DNA of 64,000 bases. Source: Diogma glabrata. Its lineage: Eukaryota; Arthropoda; Insecta; Diptera; Cylindrotomidae. Positions 44,177 through 56,972 of this stretch are shown here, one piece after another. A program made the position numbers and the translations under genes. How positions within the stretch are numbered: position 1 is the stretch's first letter; the number at the start of each line of letters is the position of its first letter. The notes beneath the pieces were generated by a model. The model did no database searches. It was not told the DNA's origin and was given only the letters and a program-made list of their open reading frames with translations. The stretch covers positions 109,261,284-109,325,283 of the forward strand of contig OY856187.1 of assembly GCA_963693315.1 (NCBI GenBank), written 5' to 3'.

Positions 44177-47100
44177 TTAAGGTGTCTGTTCGAAATGAAC
44201 AGCTTTGTGTGTTCGAGAAGCTGGTGAACGATCAGCTGAACACAGAATACCATACGCTGGCTTTAATCTGTCGATCGAGACAGATTGTTGTTTGCCTTTA
44301 ATCTCGATGACGAACTGTTTACGGAGACGTCGTATGATTTTGTAAGGACCTTCATATGGGGTTTGTAAACCTGTGCGAATTCTATCAACCCTAACGAAAA
44401 CGTAGTCGCAGTTCTCTAGCGACTTTGGAACAAATATGTCGTTTTGTTTGGTTTGTCGTGTAGGTGTTGGAATTAGATTGTGCATTGTATCTCGAAGTTG
44501 ATCAATGACTGTATCATGAGTAGGCATCTGTGAAAGAGGATTTTCAACGAAGAACTCACCGGGCAGTTTCAGTGTTTGTCCGTAGACAAGTTCTGCGGGT
44601 GAGCACTTCAGATCTTCTTTTACTGTAGCTCGAATACCTAAAAGAATGATTGGTATTTCGGAGCTCCACTGAGTAGTGTTGCCTCTGGCCATAAGTGCAG
44701 CTTTAAGTTGTCGATGAAAACGTTCTACCATTCCGTTCGCTTGTGGATGGTAGGCCGTGGTACGTATCCGATGAGAGCCCAAAAGTTTCGTTAATTCAGA
44801 AAAAAGTTTAGACTCGAATTGTGTTCCCTGATCAGTTGTGATGTGCAGTGGAACACCGAATCGTGATACGTAATTGTTGACAAATGTCGTGGCTATGGTA
44901 GCAGCAGACATGTCAGACATAGTATAAGCTTCTGGCCATCGAGTGAATCGATCAACGCAAGTTAAAATGTAAGAACATCCATTAGAAGGAGGAAGTGGTC
45001 CTACGATATCTATATGGATGTGTTCGAAACGAGATTGTGGAATTTCGAATTGTCCAGTTGGACTTTTTGTATGTCGTTGGACCTTAGAGCGTTGGCAAGA
45101 TAAACAAGACTTTGTCCAGTGATTAATATCTTTATTAATACTGGGCCAAAAATATCTAGCTGTAATCAATTTACGAGTACCGTTGACACCAGGATGTGAC
45201 AAGTTGTGTAAAGTGTTAAATACAGTTTTGCGTAAAGGTTCTGCGATGTAAGGGCGATTGTTACCCGTTGATATTTCACAGACTATTTCAAAACCTGGAA
45301 GTTTAAAAAGCTCTAGTTTCAACGATGAACTAGCGTGACATACAGAACCAGAAAGTAAATTCTGAAGTTCTAAGTCTGCTTTTTGTGCAGCTATGATAGC
45401 ATCGTAGTTGAAATGAGTCTCAACTGATGCAGTTTCGTTGTCGGATGCCCGAGATAATGCATCAGCGACAGTGTTATCTTTACCTTGCACATGTTGGATG
45501 TCGGTAGTAAATTGACTTATGAAATCCAAGTGGCGAGATTGCCTTGGGTTTCTTTCGGTTTTAGAATGTATTGCACGAGTGAGAGGCTTGTGGTCGGTGT
45601 ATATTGTGAATTCACGACCTTCGACAAAATACCTGAAGTGTTTTATAGCTAGGTAAATTGCGAGTAGCTCTCGATCGAATGCAGAGTATTTGGTTTCAGC
45701 GTCTGAAAGTTTCTTTGAGAAAAATCCCAGTGGTTCCCAACAATCATTATTACGTTGTTGTAACACTGCTCCGACAGCAATGTTCGATGCATCCGTAGTG
45801 ATACTGTATGCAGAATCGTTACGTGGATGAACTAATAACGTGATATTGCCCAATTCGGTTTTTAACTTGGTGAATGCTAGTTGACATTCGTTTGGCCAAG
45901 TGAAATTTTTCGGAGTCTTGGGCTTTTTTAGTAAAGCGGCCAAGTGTGTATGAATTGGGGCAAGTGTTTCAGCTAGTTTCGGTATGAATCGATGATAATA
46001 ATTTATCATACCGACGAATTGCTGAATACGTTTGATTGATGTTGGTGCTGGGAATTCCGTAATGGCATTAATTCGTTCTTGAGAAGGCAGAATACCATTA
46101 GGTGTTATCGTGTGGCTGAGGAATTCAAGAGTGTTTACACCAAAAACGCATTTCGAACTCTTTATGTGAACGCCAAACTCGCTTAGTTTCTGGAAGAGTT
46201 GTTCCAGATGAAGTTTGTGTTGTTCCTCATTTATCGATGCCACTAAGATATCGTCGATGTAGACGAAAACAAAGTCTAAATCTCGAACGATTTCATTAAT
46301 GAAACGCTGAAACGTTTGTGCAGCATTACGTAAGCCAAATGGCATTCGGGTGAATTCGAAGAGGCCAAATGGAGTGGTAATTGCAGTTTTGTGTATATCT
46401 TCATTCGCCACAGGAATGAGATGATAAGCTCTAATAAGGTCAATTTTGGAAAAAAATTTGCAACCATACAAGTTCATTGAAAAATTTTGTATGTGCGGTA
46501 TCGGATAGCGATCAGGAATCGTGACCGCGTTTAATCTGCGATAATCTCCACATGGTCTCCAGTCGAGATCTTTCTTTCGAACCATGTGAAGCGGACAAGA
46601 TACAGAGGAAGAAGAAATGCGACAAATTCCAAGTTCAACCATGTGTTGAAATTCAGTGAACGCAGCTTTTTGGCGAATAGGATCTAGTCTGCGTGGTCTT
46701 GATACAGGCAAGTGACCAGTGGTAACAATATGGTGTACCACGTTATGTTTGACCGGTAAATTGTAGTTCGGCTCTGCTGTTAGGGAAGGAAACTTCTTTA
46801 GTAGCAGGCCGTAATCGTTGTCGATCGTATAATGGATGGGTGTTGGCGTATCAACACTAGCCATTGTGGCATGGATTGACAGCTGGGTAGCTGAATCAAT
46901 CAGCCGTTTTCGTTTGAGATCAACAAGTAGGCCAAATTTACTGAGAAAATCAGCGCCAATGATTGGACGATTCACTTGCGCTAGTACGAAAGCGTGTGTG
47001 AATGTTCTTTTTAGGCCGATATCTACCTGTAGGAGCTTTGTTCCGTAGGTATTGATTATCGTACCGTTGGCAGCTGATAAGACTAGATCTATTGGTTTTT

Positions 47101-47230
47101 CATTAGAGATTGTTGATAAACTCAGATTAAATGGAAGCACCGACAGGTCTGCTCCAGTGTCTACTAAAAAGGTCTGATGATTCAATTTGTCGAAAATGAA
47201 TAGGCGGTTGGAATATTTATTTTCGATCAC
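44177..47230 (-). CDS. Gypsy pol polyprotein: protease, RT, RNase H, integrase
   Basis: 1017 codons with no internal stop. Aspartic protease: LVDTGAD (DTGA 24-27) and IIGADFL at 90-96. Reverse transcriptase: [10 protein letters not shown] (motif A, D264), MPFGLRNA at 296-303, catalytic YIDD 324-327. RNase H: D480, E521, TDH at D546, VADALSR at D590. Integrase: zinc-binding H675, H679, C709, C712 and triad D741, D800, E836, with a C-terminal GPYKIIRR motif near 960. All catalytic positions are intact. Length and domain order are normal for the family. Gag's stop lies at 47251, and the pol frame probably extends upstream of its first ATG, so translation by frameshift from gag is likely. Its RT could in principle serve other elements in trans. 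Confidence 0.95.
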   Translation of the reverse strand: MIENKYSNRLFIFDKLNHQTFLVDTGADLSVLPFNLSLSTISNEKPIDLVLSAANGTIINTYGTKLLQVDIGLKRTFTHAFVLAQVNRPIIGADFLSKFGLLVDLKRKRLIDSATQLSIHATMASVDTPTPIHYTIDNDYGLLLKKFPSLTAEPNYNLPVKHNVVHHIVTTGHLPVSRPRRLDPIRQKAAFTEFQHMVELGICRISSSSVSCPLHMVRKKDLDWRPCGDYRRLNAVTIPDRYPIPHIQNFSMNLYGCKFFSKIDLIRAYHLIPVANEDIHKTAITTPFGLFEFTRMPFGLRNAAQTFQRFINEIVRDLDFVFVYIDDILVASINEEQHKLHLEQLFQKLSEFGVHIKSSKCVFGVNTLEFLSHTITPNGILPSQERINAITEFPAPTSIKRIQQFVGMINYYHRFIPKLAETLAPIHTHLAALLKKPKTPKNFTWPNECQLAFTKLKTELGNITLLVHPRNDSAYSITTDASNIAVGAVLQQRNNDCWEPLGFFSKKLSDAETKYSAFDRELLAIYLAIKHFRYFVEGREFTIYTDHKPLTRAIHSKTERNPRQSRHLDFISQFTTDIQHVQGKDNTVADALSRASDNETASVETHFNYDAIIAAQKADLELQNLLSGSVCHASSSLKLELFKLPGFEIVCEISTGNNRPYIAEPLRKTVFNTLHNLSHPGVNGTRKLITARYFWPSINKDINHWTKSCLSCQRSKVQRHTKSPTGQFEIPQSRFEHIHIDIVGPLPPSNGCSYILTCVDRFTRWPEAYTMSDMSAATIATTFVNNYVSRFGVPLHITTDQGTQFESKLFSELTKLLGSHRIRTTAYHPQANGMVERFHRQLKAALMARGNTTQWSSEIPIILLGIRATVKEDLKCSPAELVYGQTLKLPGEFFVENPLSQMPTHDTVIDQLRDTMHNLIPTPTRQTKQNDIFVPKSLENCDYVFVRVDRIRTGLQTPYEGPYKIIRRLRKQFVIEIKGKQQSVSIDRLKPAYGILCSADRSPASRTHKAVHFEQTP

Positions 47231-47250
47231 AGCCGCTTCGACCTCGGGCT

Positions 47251-48183
47251 TTAGATGTTTTTTTGATTGTCGATGTCATGTGTTACATCCAAACCTTTAG
47301 ATGTAGACTGACCGTATGAGCATGGAGCTCTGCATTTGCGTGCTATTGCTCCGAATGCTCGATGGTAATAACACATCCCTTTTCCATCTCCTGAAGACCC
47401 TCGAGAAACTGACCTTGGTCGGAATGGAGATGGTGATCTATTACGAAATCTGAAACTATTAGGTTGGAACCTGTTTCGTGATGTACTGCGACCTCTCTGC
47501 GCCAGTCGTCCAAACTGTGCTTCCAACCTTGTAAGGCGTTCTTCCATCGTTCCTGTCTTTGGAGTGTTCGTGGGACTGATTCGGTATCTTGGCCAATGTT
47601 GGTGATGGACTTCTTGAACTTGTTGTTGGTTCCCTGACATCGCATCGTACATCTTGTCCGCCATTCTTGCCATCTTATCTATGGGAGTCGACTCTAACGC
47701 AGCAAGAGGTATTCTAATTATTTCAGGTAAATGCCGTACCCACAAAGAACGAATGATATTCTCATTAAAATTGGTTCCGGCCAGATGCTTAATGTGACGC
47801 AGTTTCTCCGAAGGGTTCTTATCACCAATACCTTGAGCTGACAGCAGTGCCTCTAGTTTTTTTTCGTCAGATGGGGCCAGACGTTCCAACAATGTTTGTT
47901 TTAACGCTTCGTATTTTTTGGTTTCAGGTAAGTTGTCGATTACATCCGAAACCAACTCGCAAATATCAGGGGTGAGCGCATGCAGCAAGTGCAGGTAGCG
48001 TTGCTCATCTTGAGTTATACCCTGGAATGCGAACGTCTGCTCCGAGACACGGAACCAAATCTGTGGTCGTCGTGTCCACAGTGGTTGTAATTTTACGTCC
48101 GTTCTCATGGACGAGGCAGCATGCTGCAAAGGTGCATCAGTTTTGATACCTTGAGCAGTGTCCATGGTGTTATCGTTTTCCAT
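47251..48183 (-). CDS. Gypsy gag protein
   Basis: 310 codons starting [12 protein letters not shown]. Capsid-like part: [37 protein letters not shown] and [17 protein letters not shown]. An arginine/serine-rich basic region ([15 protein letters not shown]) suits RNA binding. A C-terminal zinc-binding-like motif [18 protein letters not shown] replaces the usual CCHC knuckle. It would form the particle that packages the element RNA. Upstream of pol, different frame. Intact. Confidence 0.88.
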   Translation of the reverse strand: MENDNTMDTAQGIKTDAPLQHAASSMRTDVKLQPLWTRRPQIWFRVSEQTFAFQGITQDEQRYLHLLHALTPDICELVSDVIDNLPETKKYEALKQTLLERLAPSDEKKLEALLSAQGIGDKNPSEKLRHIKHLAGTNFNENIIRSLWVRHLPEIIRIPLAALESTPIDKMARMADKMYDAMSGNQQQVQEVHHQHWPRYRISPTNTPKTGTMEERLTRLEAQFGRLAQRGRSTSRNRFQPNSFRFRNRSPSPFRPRSVSRGSSGDGKGMCYYHRAFGAIARKCRAPCSYGQSTSKGLDVTHDIDNQKNI

Positions 48184-49319
48184 TTTTGGTTGTCGTACGA
48201 GTATATGTTATATAATAAAGACAAACGCGAAAAAGTGAACCGTAAAATAAGTAAATAGTAAACGAGTAAATATAAGTATGTGTAATAAAAAAAACAAAAT
48301 TCCAATTATTCAATGCAATCGCTAAAGATTATTTATGCCAAAAGGTAAAAAAAAATAAATATATCGGCGATTGTAAATATCATACAGTGATACGTCAACG
48401 GCACAAGAATATTAAATTGTTGGATTTCAATTTCGCAAAATTTCAATATACAAATGTAAATTAATGTAATTATATATGGGAAAAATATATGAAATATATG
48501 AAAGAATAATAATATTATATGTATAATATGTATACTTGGTCACTCAAACCTGTTTTGTGCGGTATATATTAAACGCATAAACGCATAAACGAAATTGCAA
48601 AAATCGCATACAAAAAAAAAATCGCGTAAAAGAAAACGCATAAAAACAGGCTTCAGTGTATATAAAAAATGTAATTTAAATTCAGAATCAAAATGTAATC
48701 TAAAGTTAATAAATAATAACTCAAATATTTATCTGTGAATGTCGTTGATCCTGATGGTATATCCTCTGTTACGTTGATTACTTGTTGTTGTTGTTTATTT
48801 AATATTTTTTATTGAATGTGTGAATTTTATTAAAGTTGATATATTTTTTGACAATAAAAATGATTTCAGCAAAAATTAAATTATTCCAGTAAATTGATCA
48901 TTATAGATGATTTATGTTACAGCTGATTTTAATGGTAATAATAATACGTAATAATTCCGTTAGTATAATTGTTTTATTTAAAATGTTGAAAATTTTTATT
49001 GATTGTTGTTCAATGCAAACAAAAATGTCTTGATGACGTGGTGTATTTATTTTTAACAATAATGTTGATATACTCCCATATGGTTAATTTTTATTATGAC
49101 GATATTTTTCGTTAATATAGCGACTATTTGTTTGTGTGCGTGGCGGCACTCCCAGTGTTGATAATTTGAGCACCAAAAAAAAATTGAAACGTTTTAAAAC
49201 AACGAAGAATTCGATTATATGAAAATCTGGTTAGATTAGATACATACCTTTAAACCTGGCACTATAAGTACCAGGTTTTCCAAAAAACAGAGCGTGTAAT
49301 TTATTTGTCGGTAAAAACC
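48184..49319 (-). other. Leader of the intact gypsy element
   Basis: About 1.15 kb of AT-rich sequence between primer-binding site and gag without a supported frame; presumably holds packaging signals. Confidence 0.6.
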
Positions 49320-49336
49320 GATATCGAAGGTCACCA
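49320..49336 (-). other. Candidate primer-binding site of the intact gypsy element
   Basis: Two bases after the 5' LTR the minus strand reads TGGTGACCTTCGATAT. TGGTGACC matches the start of primer-binding sites for tRNA-Trp; the rest was not matched to a tRNA. Confidence 0.6.
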
Positions 49337-49338
49337 AA

Positions 49339-49753
49339 TGATGTATCCGTTAGGTGTTAATATAAAAACCCTGCGATAATTGTTTTTGGATTTTACAAAT
49401 TGTTTTTTTATTATAATATATAAAAATGTTGTATTTATAATTTACACCAGTTTATAAAATTTAAGTTATCACAATGTATATATATAACTATATAAATTAA
49501 ATTAACATTGAAGATATCACTGTTGATTCTATTTTTAATGTAACTTCGCGAAAGCCCGAACAGAAGTGAAAGTTAAACAACTTTTTGCCGCCAACCAAAA
49601 ATTGCAAAGGAAAACCATTGAACTGGAAATTGATTTTCGAGGTTGGTTCGTTTTTCGAATTAATTAGTTAATTAATTAATTAATCGTAAGGCGCTGTGAG
49701 TTTTATCGATTGTAGAGATTAATTATTTAAATTTAAATATATTAACCTCTACA
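49339..49753 (-). repeat. 5' LTR of the intact gypsy element
   Basis: 415 bp, one substitution noticed relative to the 3' LTR (a C/T difference in 'aaaa(c/t)tgcaaagg'); followed by GAGC at 49754-49757. Confidence 0.94.
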
Positions 49754-49757
49754 GAGC

Positions 49758-52700
49758 TTATTAAAGTTTTAAGCCCGCTTTGTTATCCGACCAGATATAA
49801 ATAGCCTTGTTTGTCTTTTATTGTTTTTTTCGTTATTGAATGCATGCCATTATTACGTACGCTTCAGTTTATAGTACAGAAACCATACTCTAGATTTTTT
49901 TCCAATCCTGGAGTACAGACACCTGTATAGTAGTTGCTTCTAAATTTAGGAAGAAATTGTACTCTTATGGTGTAAGAAAATGCCTTAAAAGTTAGACTAA
50001 ATAGGGGAAAAAAGTTCATATAGTTGTTGTTATTACTATCTCTAATTGCTTCATACTCATAAATGATTAACAAAGGCGCTGATGTTTATTTATTCATAAC
50101 CTACCCCAATATACAAACAACATTTTATTTACCTTGTTACAAAATAATTCCCATTTATTTTACTTGCAATGTCAAACTTTAACAAATCAATTAATTTGAA
50201 TGTCTTATCTTTTATTAAGTACATATTCATAAATAAAAGAAACACACCTTTTGATTGATATATTTTCATAAGGTGATTCAAAACTATCACTGTTGCAACT
50301 CATATAGTACGATAAATATTTCAATATAATTCAAAACCATATCATGTTATTTCCGCGTAAATTTGACATAAATCTTTGACAATTCATGCAAGTAATTATT
50401 TCTACATGATCTCAATTTATTTTCTTTGAAAAATTGTAAGCAATATGTATAGTAGTTTCTAGTTTCCTCCACCATCCCTAAAAATGATGTTTTGATATTT
50501 CTTTATTATTATTGTTTATTTCCTATTGTTTTTTTTTCTTATAAACAATAACCCACATATAGCAATATTGCAAATTGTTTAAATAATTTTGCATTACTTC
50601 GAATATATGTATCATCCTACACGCAACATACAATTTGTTTGTATTGTTGCTTCAATTTATGTAATTATTCGATTAGTCAATTTTTTATTCTGAGTAGTTA
50701 AATAAAAATTCATTAGTTATTTATATAATTAAAAAAATATATTTTCGTATGATTTTATTTTAAATTAAAACTGTAATTAAAATGTAGGACAGCAACTAAG
50801 TTTGTGTGTAATTCGTATAGAAAATAAATTCATAAAATTGCAAGAAATTTTGATAACTACGTATTTCAAATTGTATAATTGTGAACATGAGCTAAAAGAA
50901 GATATGTAAAAACTATGCGATATATAATTGATATTCGATTTGGATATTTAAAAAGGTAAATATTTTGATCATTAGGATTTTGAAATAAAACATTAAACAT
51001 TTTACCTGCACGTGAAAAGTTTTTATAATACTGAAGTGACAAATAAATAAATATATGATGACGGTTGGTTGTTCACAAAAATTGAAAGTGGATTAAAATT
51101 AAAAATGTTAGATATTAGAGTTTCTCCCTGACAACCTTTTATTTGAAAATTGTTTTTTGAATTTTGTTTAACTTTGGGAAAATGGTTTCCGAAGGTGTGA
51201 ATGTAATCTTCGTCAAAACTTTAAATTGGTTTTAAAGTTTTTTATATTAGTACTTCTGTTTGACGGCACAATATATAAATGCAGCAGAACTCACAAAATA
51301 TAAATGCCGAATTCTTACTGGTTCGTCTTTCTTTAAATTACGCTTTAAAGTTTTTGTCCAAATCTGCCCAACAAAATTAAGCTCCTTAAGGTTAATTTGA
51401 ACTGAAAGCTATATCATGTTAATAAACCTTGTGATGTTGTAGATCAGTTATCCCATAACTAGTTTAAAAAATATTTGAGCAAAAAAGCACACTAATAAGC
51501 CATAACACAAATATTAATATTATCAACAACCACAAAATCGATCTTTATCTCATCGGAAAGAAAACTGTTTTGCCTGCCATGTGGTCCAATTTTTTTTAAT
51601 TTTTTGTATATGTTTTTTATCTTAAACCATTTTTAAAGCATTTTGATCTGAATGGTCGAAGCTGAATGGTTCTAAATCAAATTAAGCTTACTAACGTATA
51701 CTTATAATGTGAATTATTAGATTAAATTAAAACTCCTCCCACATGTAGTTATTTTATTTGCCTGAAAAGACATGATTCCATGAAATAAATTTTATTTTTG
51801 ACTTCTCCATTCTTATGTATAGGAGAAACAAGCAAATTTTGTATTCTTTTGTTCAGTGAATTTCTAATATCAGTTAAAATTTTAATTCTTCCTGATTTTA
51901 TAAATTATATATCAATTTTTATGATATCAGTTTGTGTTTGTAATTCTTGCACCGTTTGTGTGTAAACGAGTATGTTGGTATGTGAGTTTATTTTTGAGTT
52001 GTTATACAATTATTGATTCTGATTTTTTTGTTACTTTACTTATGTCCTCTTACATGCGTTTTGGAGAAGGTCTGTCTGTTTGTCCTACAGAAAATTCTAC
52101 ATATAGATAACCATGAACTGATGTTTGAATCAGACAAAGCTAAAATTTGAACGAAACATATCAAGAATAATAATAACGATGCTTTTTCAATTCTATAATA
52201 AATTTTCAGTTACTTTGTTTTTGACATATTATCGAGAATTTCTAATTGTTTTAATTTTTTTTAATAAGTTGTTTGTTCGTGTATTTTATTATTTTTTTTT
52301 TGAGCTTATTGCTAAAGGTAGTAGAAAAAGATGTGGACAAGTGTCACATGAAATCAATTTACATTCCAGTTAATTTTCTGTTAAATTCACTTGAATTCAA
52401 TCGATTATTTTTATTTTTACGATCAGACAATATAGTGCTTTTCCATTTTACCACATTGGCATATTAAAGTATTAATTGGAAAACCAGTGTGTTGATAGTT
52501 GCAAAAGCTTTGCTTGTTTAATATTTTAAACCGGCTGGGAGTTAATTTTCCTTCCTTCCAGATTTTCCTTCTTCGAATCCAGCTTGCGGACTTATGTCTA
52601 TTCAACACATTTTCAATTCTTATCGTCAATTGTTTTGTCATCTCCTAATTTTATGAATTACATTTCAGCTTTTTTTCACCATCTTAGATCAAAGGATATA

Positions 52701-54215
52701 ATTAATATATCTTATGTTTTTGGTTTTGTGTATTTCTAGTACATCTAATATGTTCAAATTTAGGCATTTTTTAATTTTAGGAATCACTTTTGACTTTTGA
52801 GATTATGGTAATGTTAGAATATGCATACTTGATTTTTGTTTTGAATTTTTAGATTTCTTTACTTATTCGTAATATGCATTGTTTGTAAATGATGTTCTGC
52901 CAGTTTGTTCTAACAGTAAAACAGTTAGATTAAAAACAAAAACTTGAAAGTTGTTCGTAAAACCAAAAAATTGCTTATGTTTTTACATTATAATCTTACA
53001 CGATTTTTAACGATCTTCAAAGATGTTAATAAAACTATTAAAAGAACGACGAAGATGACAGTTTAACCGAAGATGAATATTTTAATGACAAAGAACTGAT
53101 TAGTTTTTGTACGATATTAGGAGAAGTGGTGGAGGCCTCCCGAGCACAACTTTATTTGAAACTTCAATAACATCACTTCCTGACAATTGATTTTGATTGG
53201 TATACATGCTTAGAATACAATTTGTAGCAATTCTGTATTCCAACTTCCGGTTTGTCATTTCCGGTAAAAATTTCTTTTACTTTTTCTATTCCAACAACAA
53301 AATTTATGTCTGTTGGGTTACTACAGCTTTCTTTAATGTTTTTATAATTAGAATTACGTAAAATCTATAATAGTGGTTAGCTATTAATTGAAGCATTTTA
53401 TGGGTATTAGCTTAATATATATCCAGAACATTTTGTTTTCAGAGCTATGGTGCAGTTAGCCTATGCATCAGCGTCACAATATTTTTTAAATAAAATGTGT
53501 TGTGCAATAGGAATAACAATATGGGTCACAACTCACACAAACACATAAAAGCGTTTTACGACCTAGGTGCCACAACACATGCCACGTTCCGATGAACATA
53601 AATTTATTTGATTTGTTTCTAGCAAGCAATATAGTGTTTCATCAATAAAGAATATTCTATAATAAAGATTGGGGGGGCTACCATTAACTGAACAGGAAAA
53701 ATTTTCAGTTATGGCTGCCGGCAGCACTCCATAGATATCACATTGGTGATATTCACTGCTATTTCCTGTAGTATGTGATATCTCACTTTAGCTCAAATAT
53801 CAATAGCATGGACTTGAGTAACGGGGTTGTCACACCTGATAAAAATTAATAAAAATTTACAAATCAACAAAAAGCCGTTAACCTCATTTTAATTTTTGCT
53901 TACATTTTTTATATAAATTAAATTAGAAAATGACCATGGAAATTAAAAAGATATGTTCCTAAGTAATCAGACTTACTGTTTCCTGAAATTCGTTACTATC
54001 GAATAGCACACCATTAACACTTTAACGTTTTTTCAAAATAAGCCTCAAATAGGCAGACAACTCATTTTGATAGAATTGTCCCATCTGTAAAAGAGATTTT
54101 ATGAATTATCTCTTGGGCTGGTAATGTTCCAATTTATTCGCAAGAAATTTATAAACTCACTCCAATTTGGTGACATTTTTTTATGTTTATTAGTTGGTAG
54201 TCTTAAAGTAGTGAG
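49758..54215. other. Intronic stretch, AT-rich
   Basis: No supported coding frame. The only recognised item is a dispersed repeat at about 53700-53990, related to 62640-62820. A pyrimidine tract ending TTTTCAG at about 53435-53442 is followed by a short frame that stops quickly and was not accepted as an exon. Confidence 0.4.
53700..53990 (+). repeat. Dispersed repeat with GTGATATCTCACT motif, copy 1
   Basis: Shares 'ATTtCCTGTaGTA-GTGATATCTCACT' and, further on, 'ggttgt-acac' and an A-rich block with 62640-62820. No coding content or termini defined. Confidence 0.55.
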
Positions 54216-56758
54216 CCTACCTTTAGAAACGCAATCAGAGGTGAGGTCCTTGACCTTACTTTAACTAACATAAACGCTACTAACCATATTAAGAACTGGC
54301 ATGTTTCGAAGGAAGCTTCTATGTCTGATCATGCTTATATATGTTTTAACTTAGAACAGTGCCCAAAGAGCATCCAGTACTTTAGAAACCCTAGAAAAAC
54401 CAACTGGGAACTTTACACAACATGTCTTCATGATAATGTAAATAGTTGCGGCAATATCAACTCTACATTTGAGCTTGACTCTGCAGCAACTAATTTACAA
54501 TAAGTTATCACTGAAGAATACAACCTTAATACTCCAATAACCCAATCCAAAAAATGCAGAGATGTACCTTGGTGGAATGGTAGCTTGGAGAGAAAAAGGA
54601 ATAAAGCTCGCAATCTCTTTAACAGAGCAAAAACGACCAATAATTGGATAGAGTACCGAGTAGCTCTAACCAATTATAATAAAGAACTCAGACAATCAAA
54701 AAGAAAAAGCTGGAAAGAGCTCTGCAATACGATAGATAATCTGCCTGCTACAGCTCGACTCCAAAAATTGATGTCGTCTGATCACTCAAACCCTCTAGGC
54801 TCAATCTCCAAATGGTACGTATACCACCAGCTGTATTAATACACTAGATATTTTACTTCAAACTCACTTTCCGGGCTCAATAGAATGGAGCACGGAAGAT
54901 AATGCCAACGAAGACGTACATCTCTAGATCCTGCAACCAAAAGTACTACAGATCATTTATCCAACACAATTTTCACCCCCAACAAAGCGAAATGGGCTAT
55001 AGAATCCTTCGGTCCGTATAAATCACCAGGAGGTGATGGAATTTTTCCGGTATTTCTGCAAAAGGGTCTAACAATCATTCTTCCATATCTCATGCGTTTG
55101 TTCAAAGCAAGCTTTCGCCTTGCTTACATTCCTCAGATATGGCGAGAAACTAAAGTTGTTTTTATACCTAAGCCAGGAAAAACCAAACGAAGTCAAATCA
55201 TACAGACCCATAAGTCTTACATCTTTTCTATTAAAAACAATGGAAAAGATATTGGACTATCACATTAGTCATGTATGTCTCAAACAAAACCCTCTCTACT
55301 CTAGCCAGCACGCCTAATAGGCTTGGAAATCTACTGAAACGGCGTTACACAAAATGGTGAAAGAAATTGAGAGCACCCTAAACTATAAGGAGGCACTTGT
55401 ATGTACATTTATGGACATACAAGGAGCCTTTGGCAATGTCCACTTCAATGCTATCATTGAAATGGCCACAAAGAAAAATATAAACCCGCTTATCATTGCG
55501 TGGATTATCGAGATGCTATACTGAGTCGGAAAATAACGGCTACACTAGGTGATTATTCAGTGACTGTTACTGCATCTAGAGGCTGCCCGCAAGAGGACGT
55601 GCTCTCTCCGCTGCTTTGGGTAATGGTGGCTGATGATCTCCTCACTAAGCTAAATGATTCCGGCTTCAACCCTGTAGGCTATGCCGACGACTTGGCAGTC
55701 ATGGTTAGAGGGAAACATGATTCCATTGTCGCTGGTCGAACCCAGACAGCTCTTAATATTGAATCAAAGTGGTGCAACAGATTGGGACTGTCGATCAACC
55801 CACAAAAAACAAGCATTGTCGTTTTCACAAACAGGAGAAACTTTAATTTCATTTCTCCTGTTCTAAACGGCTATCCAATACAAACATCAAAAGAGGTTAG
55901 ATATATGGGTGTGATCCTGGATAGCAAACTAACCTAGAACTCACACCTGAAATATATCTTCGATAAGGCAAACAAAGTTTTCTTCACATGCAGAAACCTG
56001 TTTGGGAAAACTTGGGATCTTAGCCCAAAAATGATACTTTGGTTGCACCAAAGTATTATAAAACCAATTCTAACATATGCAGTTTTAGTTTGGTGGCCTA
56101 AAACGTGGCAAATAACTGCTCAAATATTTTTACAAAAATACAAAGGCTTGTGTGTCTTAGTGCCACAGGTGCTTTCAAAACCACGCCAACGTCAGCAATG
56201 GAGATTCTTCTAAAGCTTTCACCATTGCACCTACATGTTAAATCGGTAGAGGTATTGAGCGTTCATAGACTGCAGCTACAGAAGGGTTTAAGCTGGGTAT
56301 TCTAACCGGACACCTTAAAATCCTTTTTGAATTACAAGCTGAACTGCATACATACCATATTTCGGATTGTATGCCAAAAACAATAGATTTAGACAGGCAC
56401 TTTGAATTCAAGATATTGGCCAGATATCGTATTAAAAAATACATACGGTCACTGCCACATAACGCCAGCATCTGGTACACAGATGGTTCTCGTACCGATA
56501 TGGGCACGGGAGCAGGAGTGTTTGGTCCTAGAACAAAACGAACAGTTGCCTTAGGCACCACAACAACCATATTTTAAGCCGACATTTTTGCATTAGCTGT
56601 TGCGCTTTGCTATGTGCTGAAAGAAAATACCAAAATATTGAAATATATATTATCTCTGACAGCCAAGCAGCACTCTTGGCACTAAAATCCACGCGCTTTG
56701 ATTCAAAACTGGTATGGGAATGCTACTAAATCTCTAAAATCTATTAAAAATCTCCTGC
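54216..56758 (+). pseudogene. I/R1-group LINE with RNase H, left part (interrupted)
   Basis: A 5'-truncated non-LTR element. It opens in the C-terminal end of an apurinic-type endonuclease: GEVLDLTLTN at ~54240 and the catalytic SDHAY at 54322-54336. The linker DVPWWNGSLERKRNKARNLF (54560-54620) follows. RT pieces include FGPYKSPGGDGIFPVFL (~55010-55060), VFIPKPGK, EVKSYRPISLTSFLLK (~55190-55240), RGCPQEDVLSPLLW (~55578-55620) and catalytic GYADDLAVM (55676-55703). RNase H follows: IWYTDGSRTDMGTGAGVF (56472-56525), then SDSQAALLALKS (~56655-56690). Many frameshifts and stops. It is cut at 56758 by jockey-like copy B and continues at 59615. Confidence 0.85.
56751..56758. repeat. Target-site duplication TCTCCTGC (left)
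   Basis: Matches 59615-59622. Removing the insert together with one copy leaves the RNase H reading frame continuous across the junction. Confidence 0.85.
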
Positions 56759-56972
56759 AATTATTTATTTTATTTAGCGTATGGTTTTTGTTGTGACACA
56801 TTAAAAACAAAAATAAAACTTAAAATAGATAGATTTTCATATGAAATCTACATAAAACAAAACATAAATACATCTTAAATGAGCTTACAATCAATATGAT
56901 TGCGCGTCTTTTAGTTAAAAATTAAAAAGTAAAATATTAAAATATATGAACATTGGGCAGTACATTTGAACA
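56759..56972 (-). other. 3' UTR and tail of jockey-like copy B
   Basis: Non-coding, ending in an A/T-rich, AAAT-like tail beside the left target duplication. Confidence 0.6.

Larger units (their letters stand above)
43733..49753 (-). mobile_element. Full-length, apparently autonomous Ty3/Gypsy element
   Basis: A 6021-bp unit with 415-bp LTRs (43733-44147, 49339-49753; one mismatch noticed), TG...CA ends and GAGC target duplication. Minus-strand order: 5' LTR, primer-binding site, ~1.15-kb leader, intact gag (310 codons), intact pol (1017 codons, PR-RT-RNase H-IN), polypurine tract, 3' LTR. The single gag motif of the C-Y-Y-H ... C ... C type and the pol order recall the CsRn1-like gypsy group; this placement is tentative. 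No envelope gene. Intact frames and near-identical LTRs mean a very recent insertion that could still be mobile. Confidence 0.94.

Noticed and set aside
53430..53490. Possible exon after a TTTTCAG acceptor
   Set aside because: The frame ends within about 17 codons without a donor and does not encode the missing half of the CH domain.
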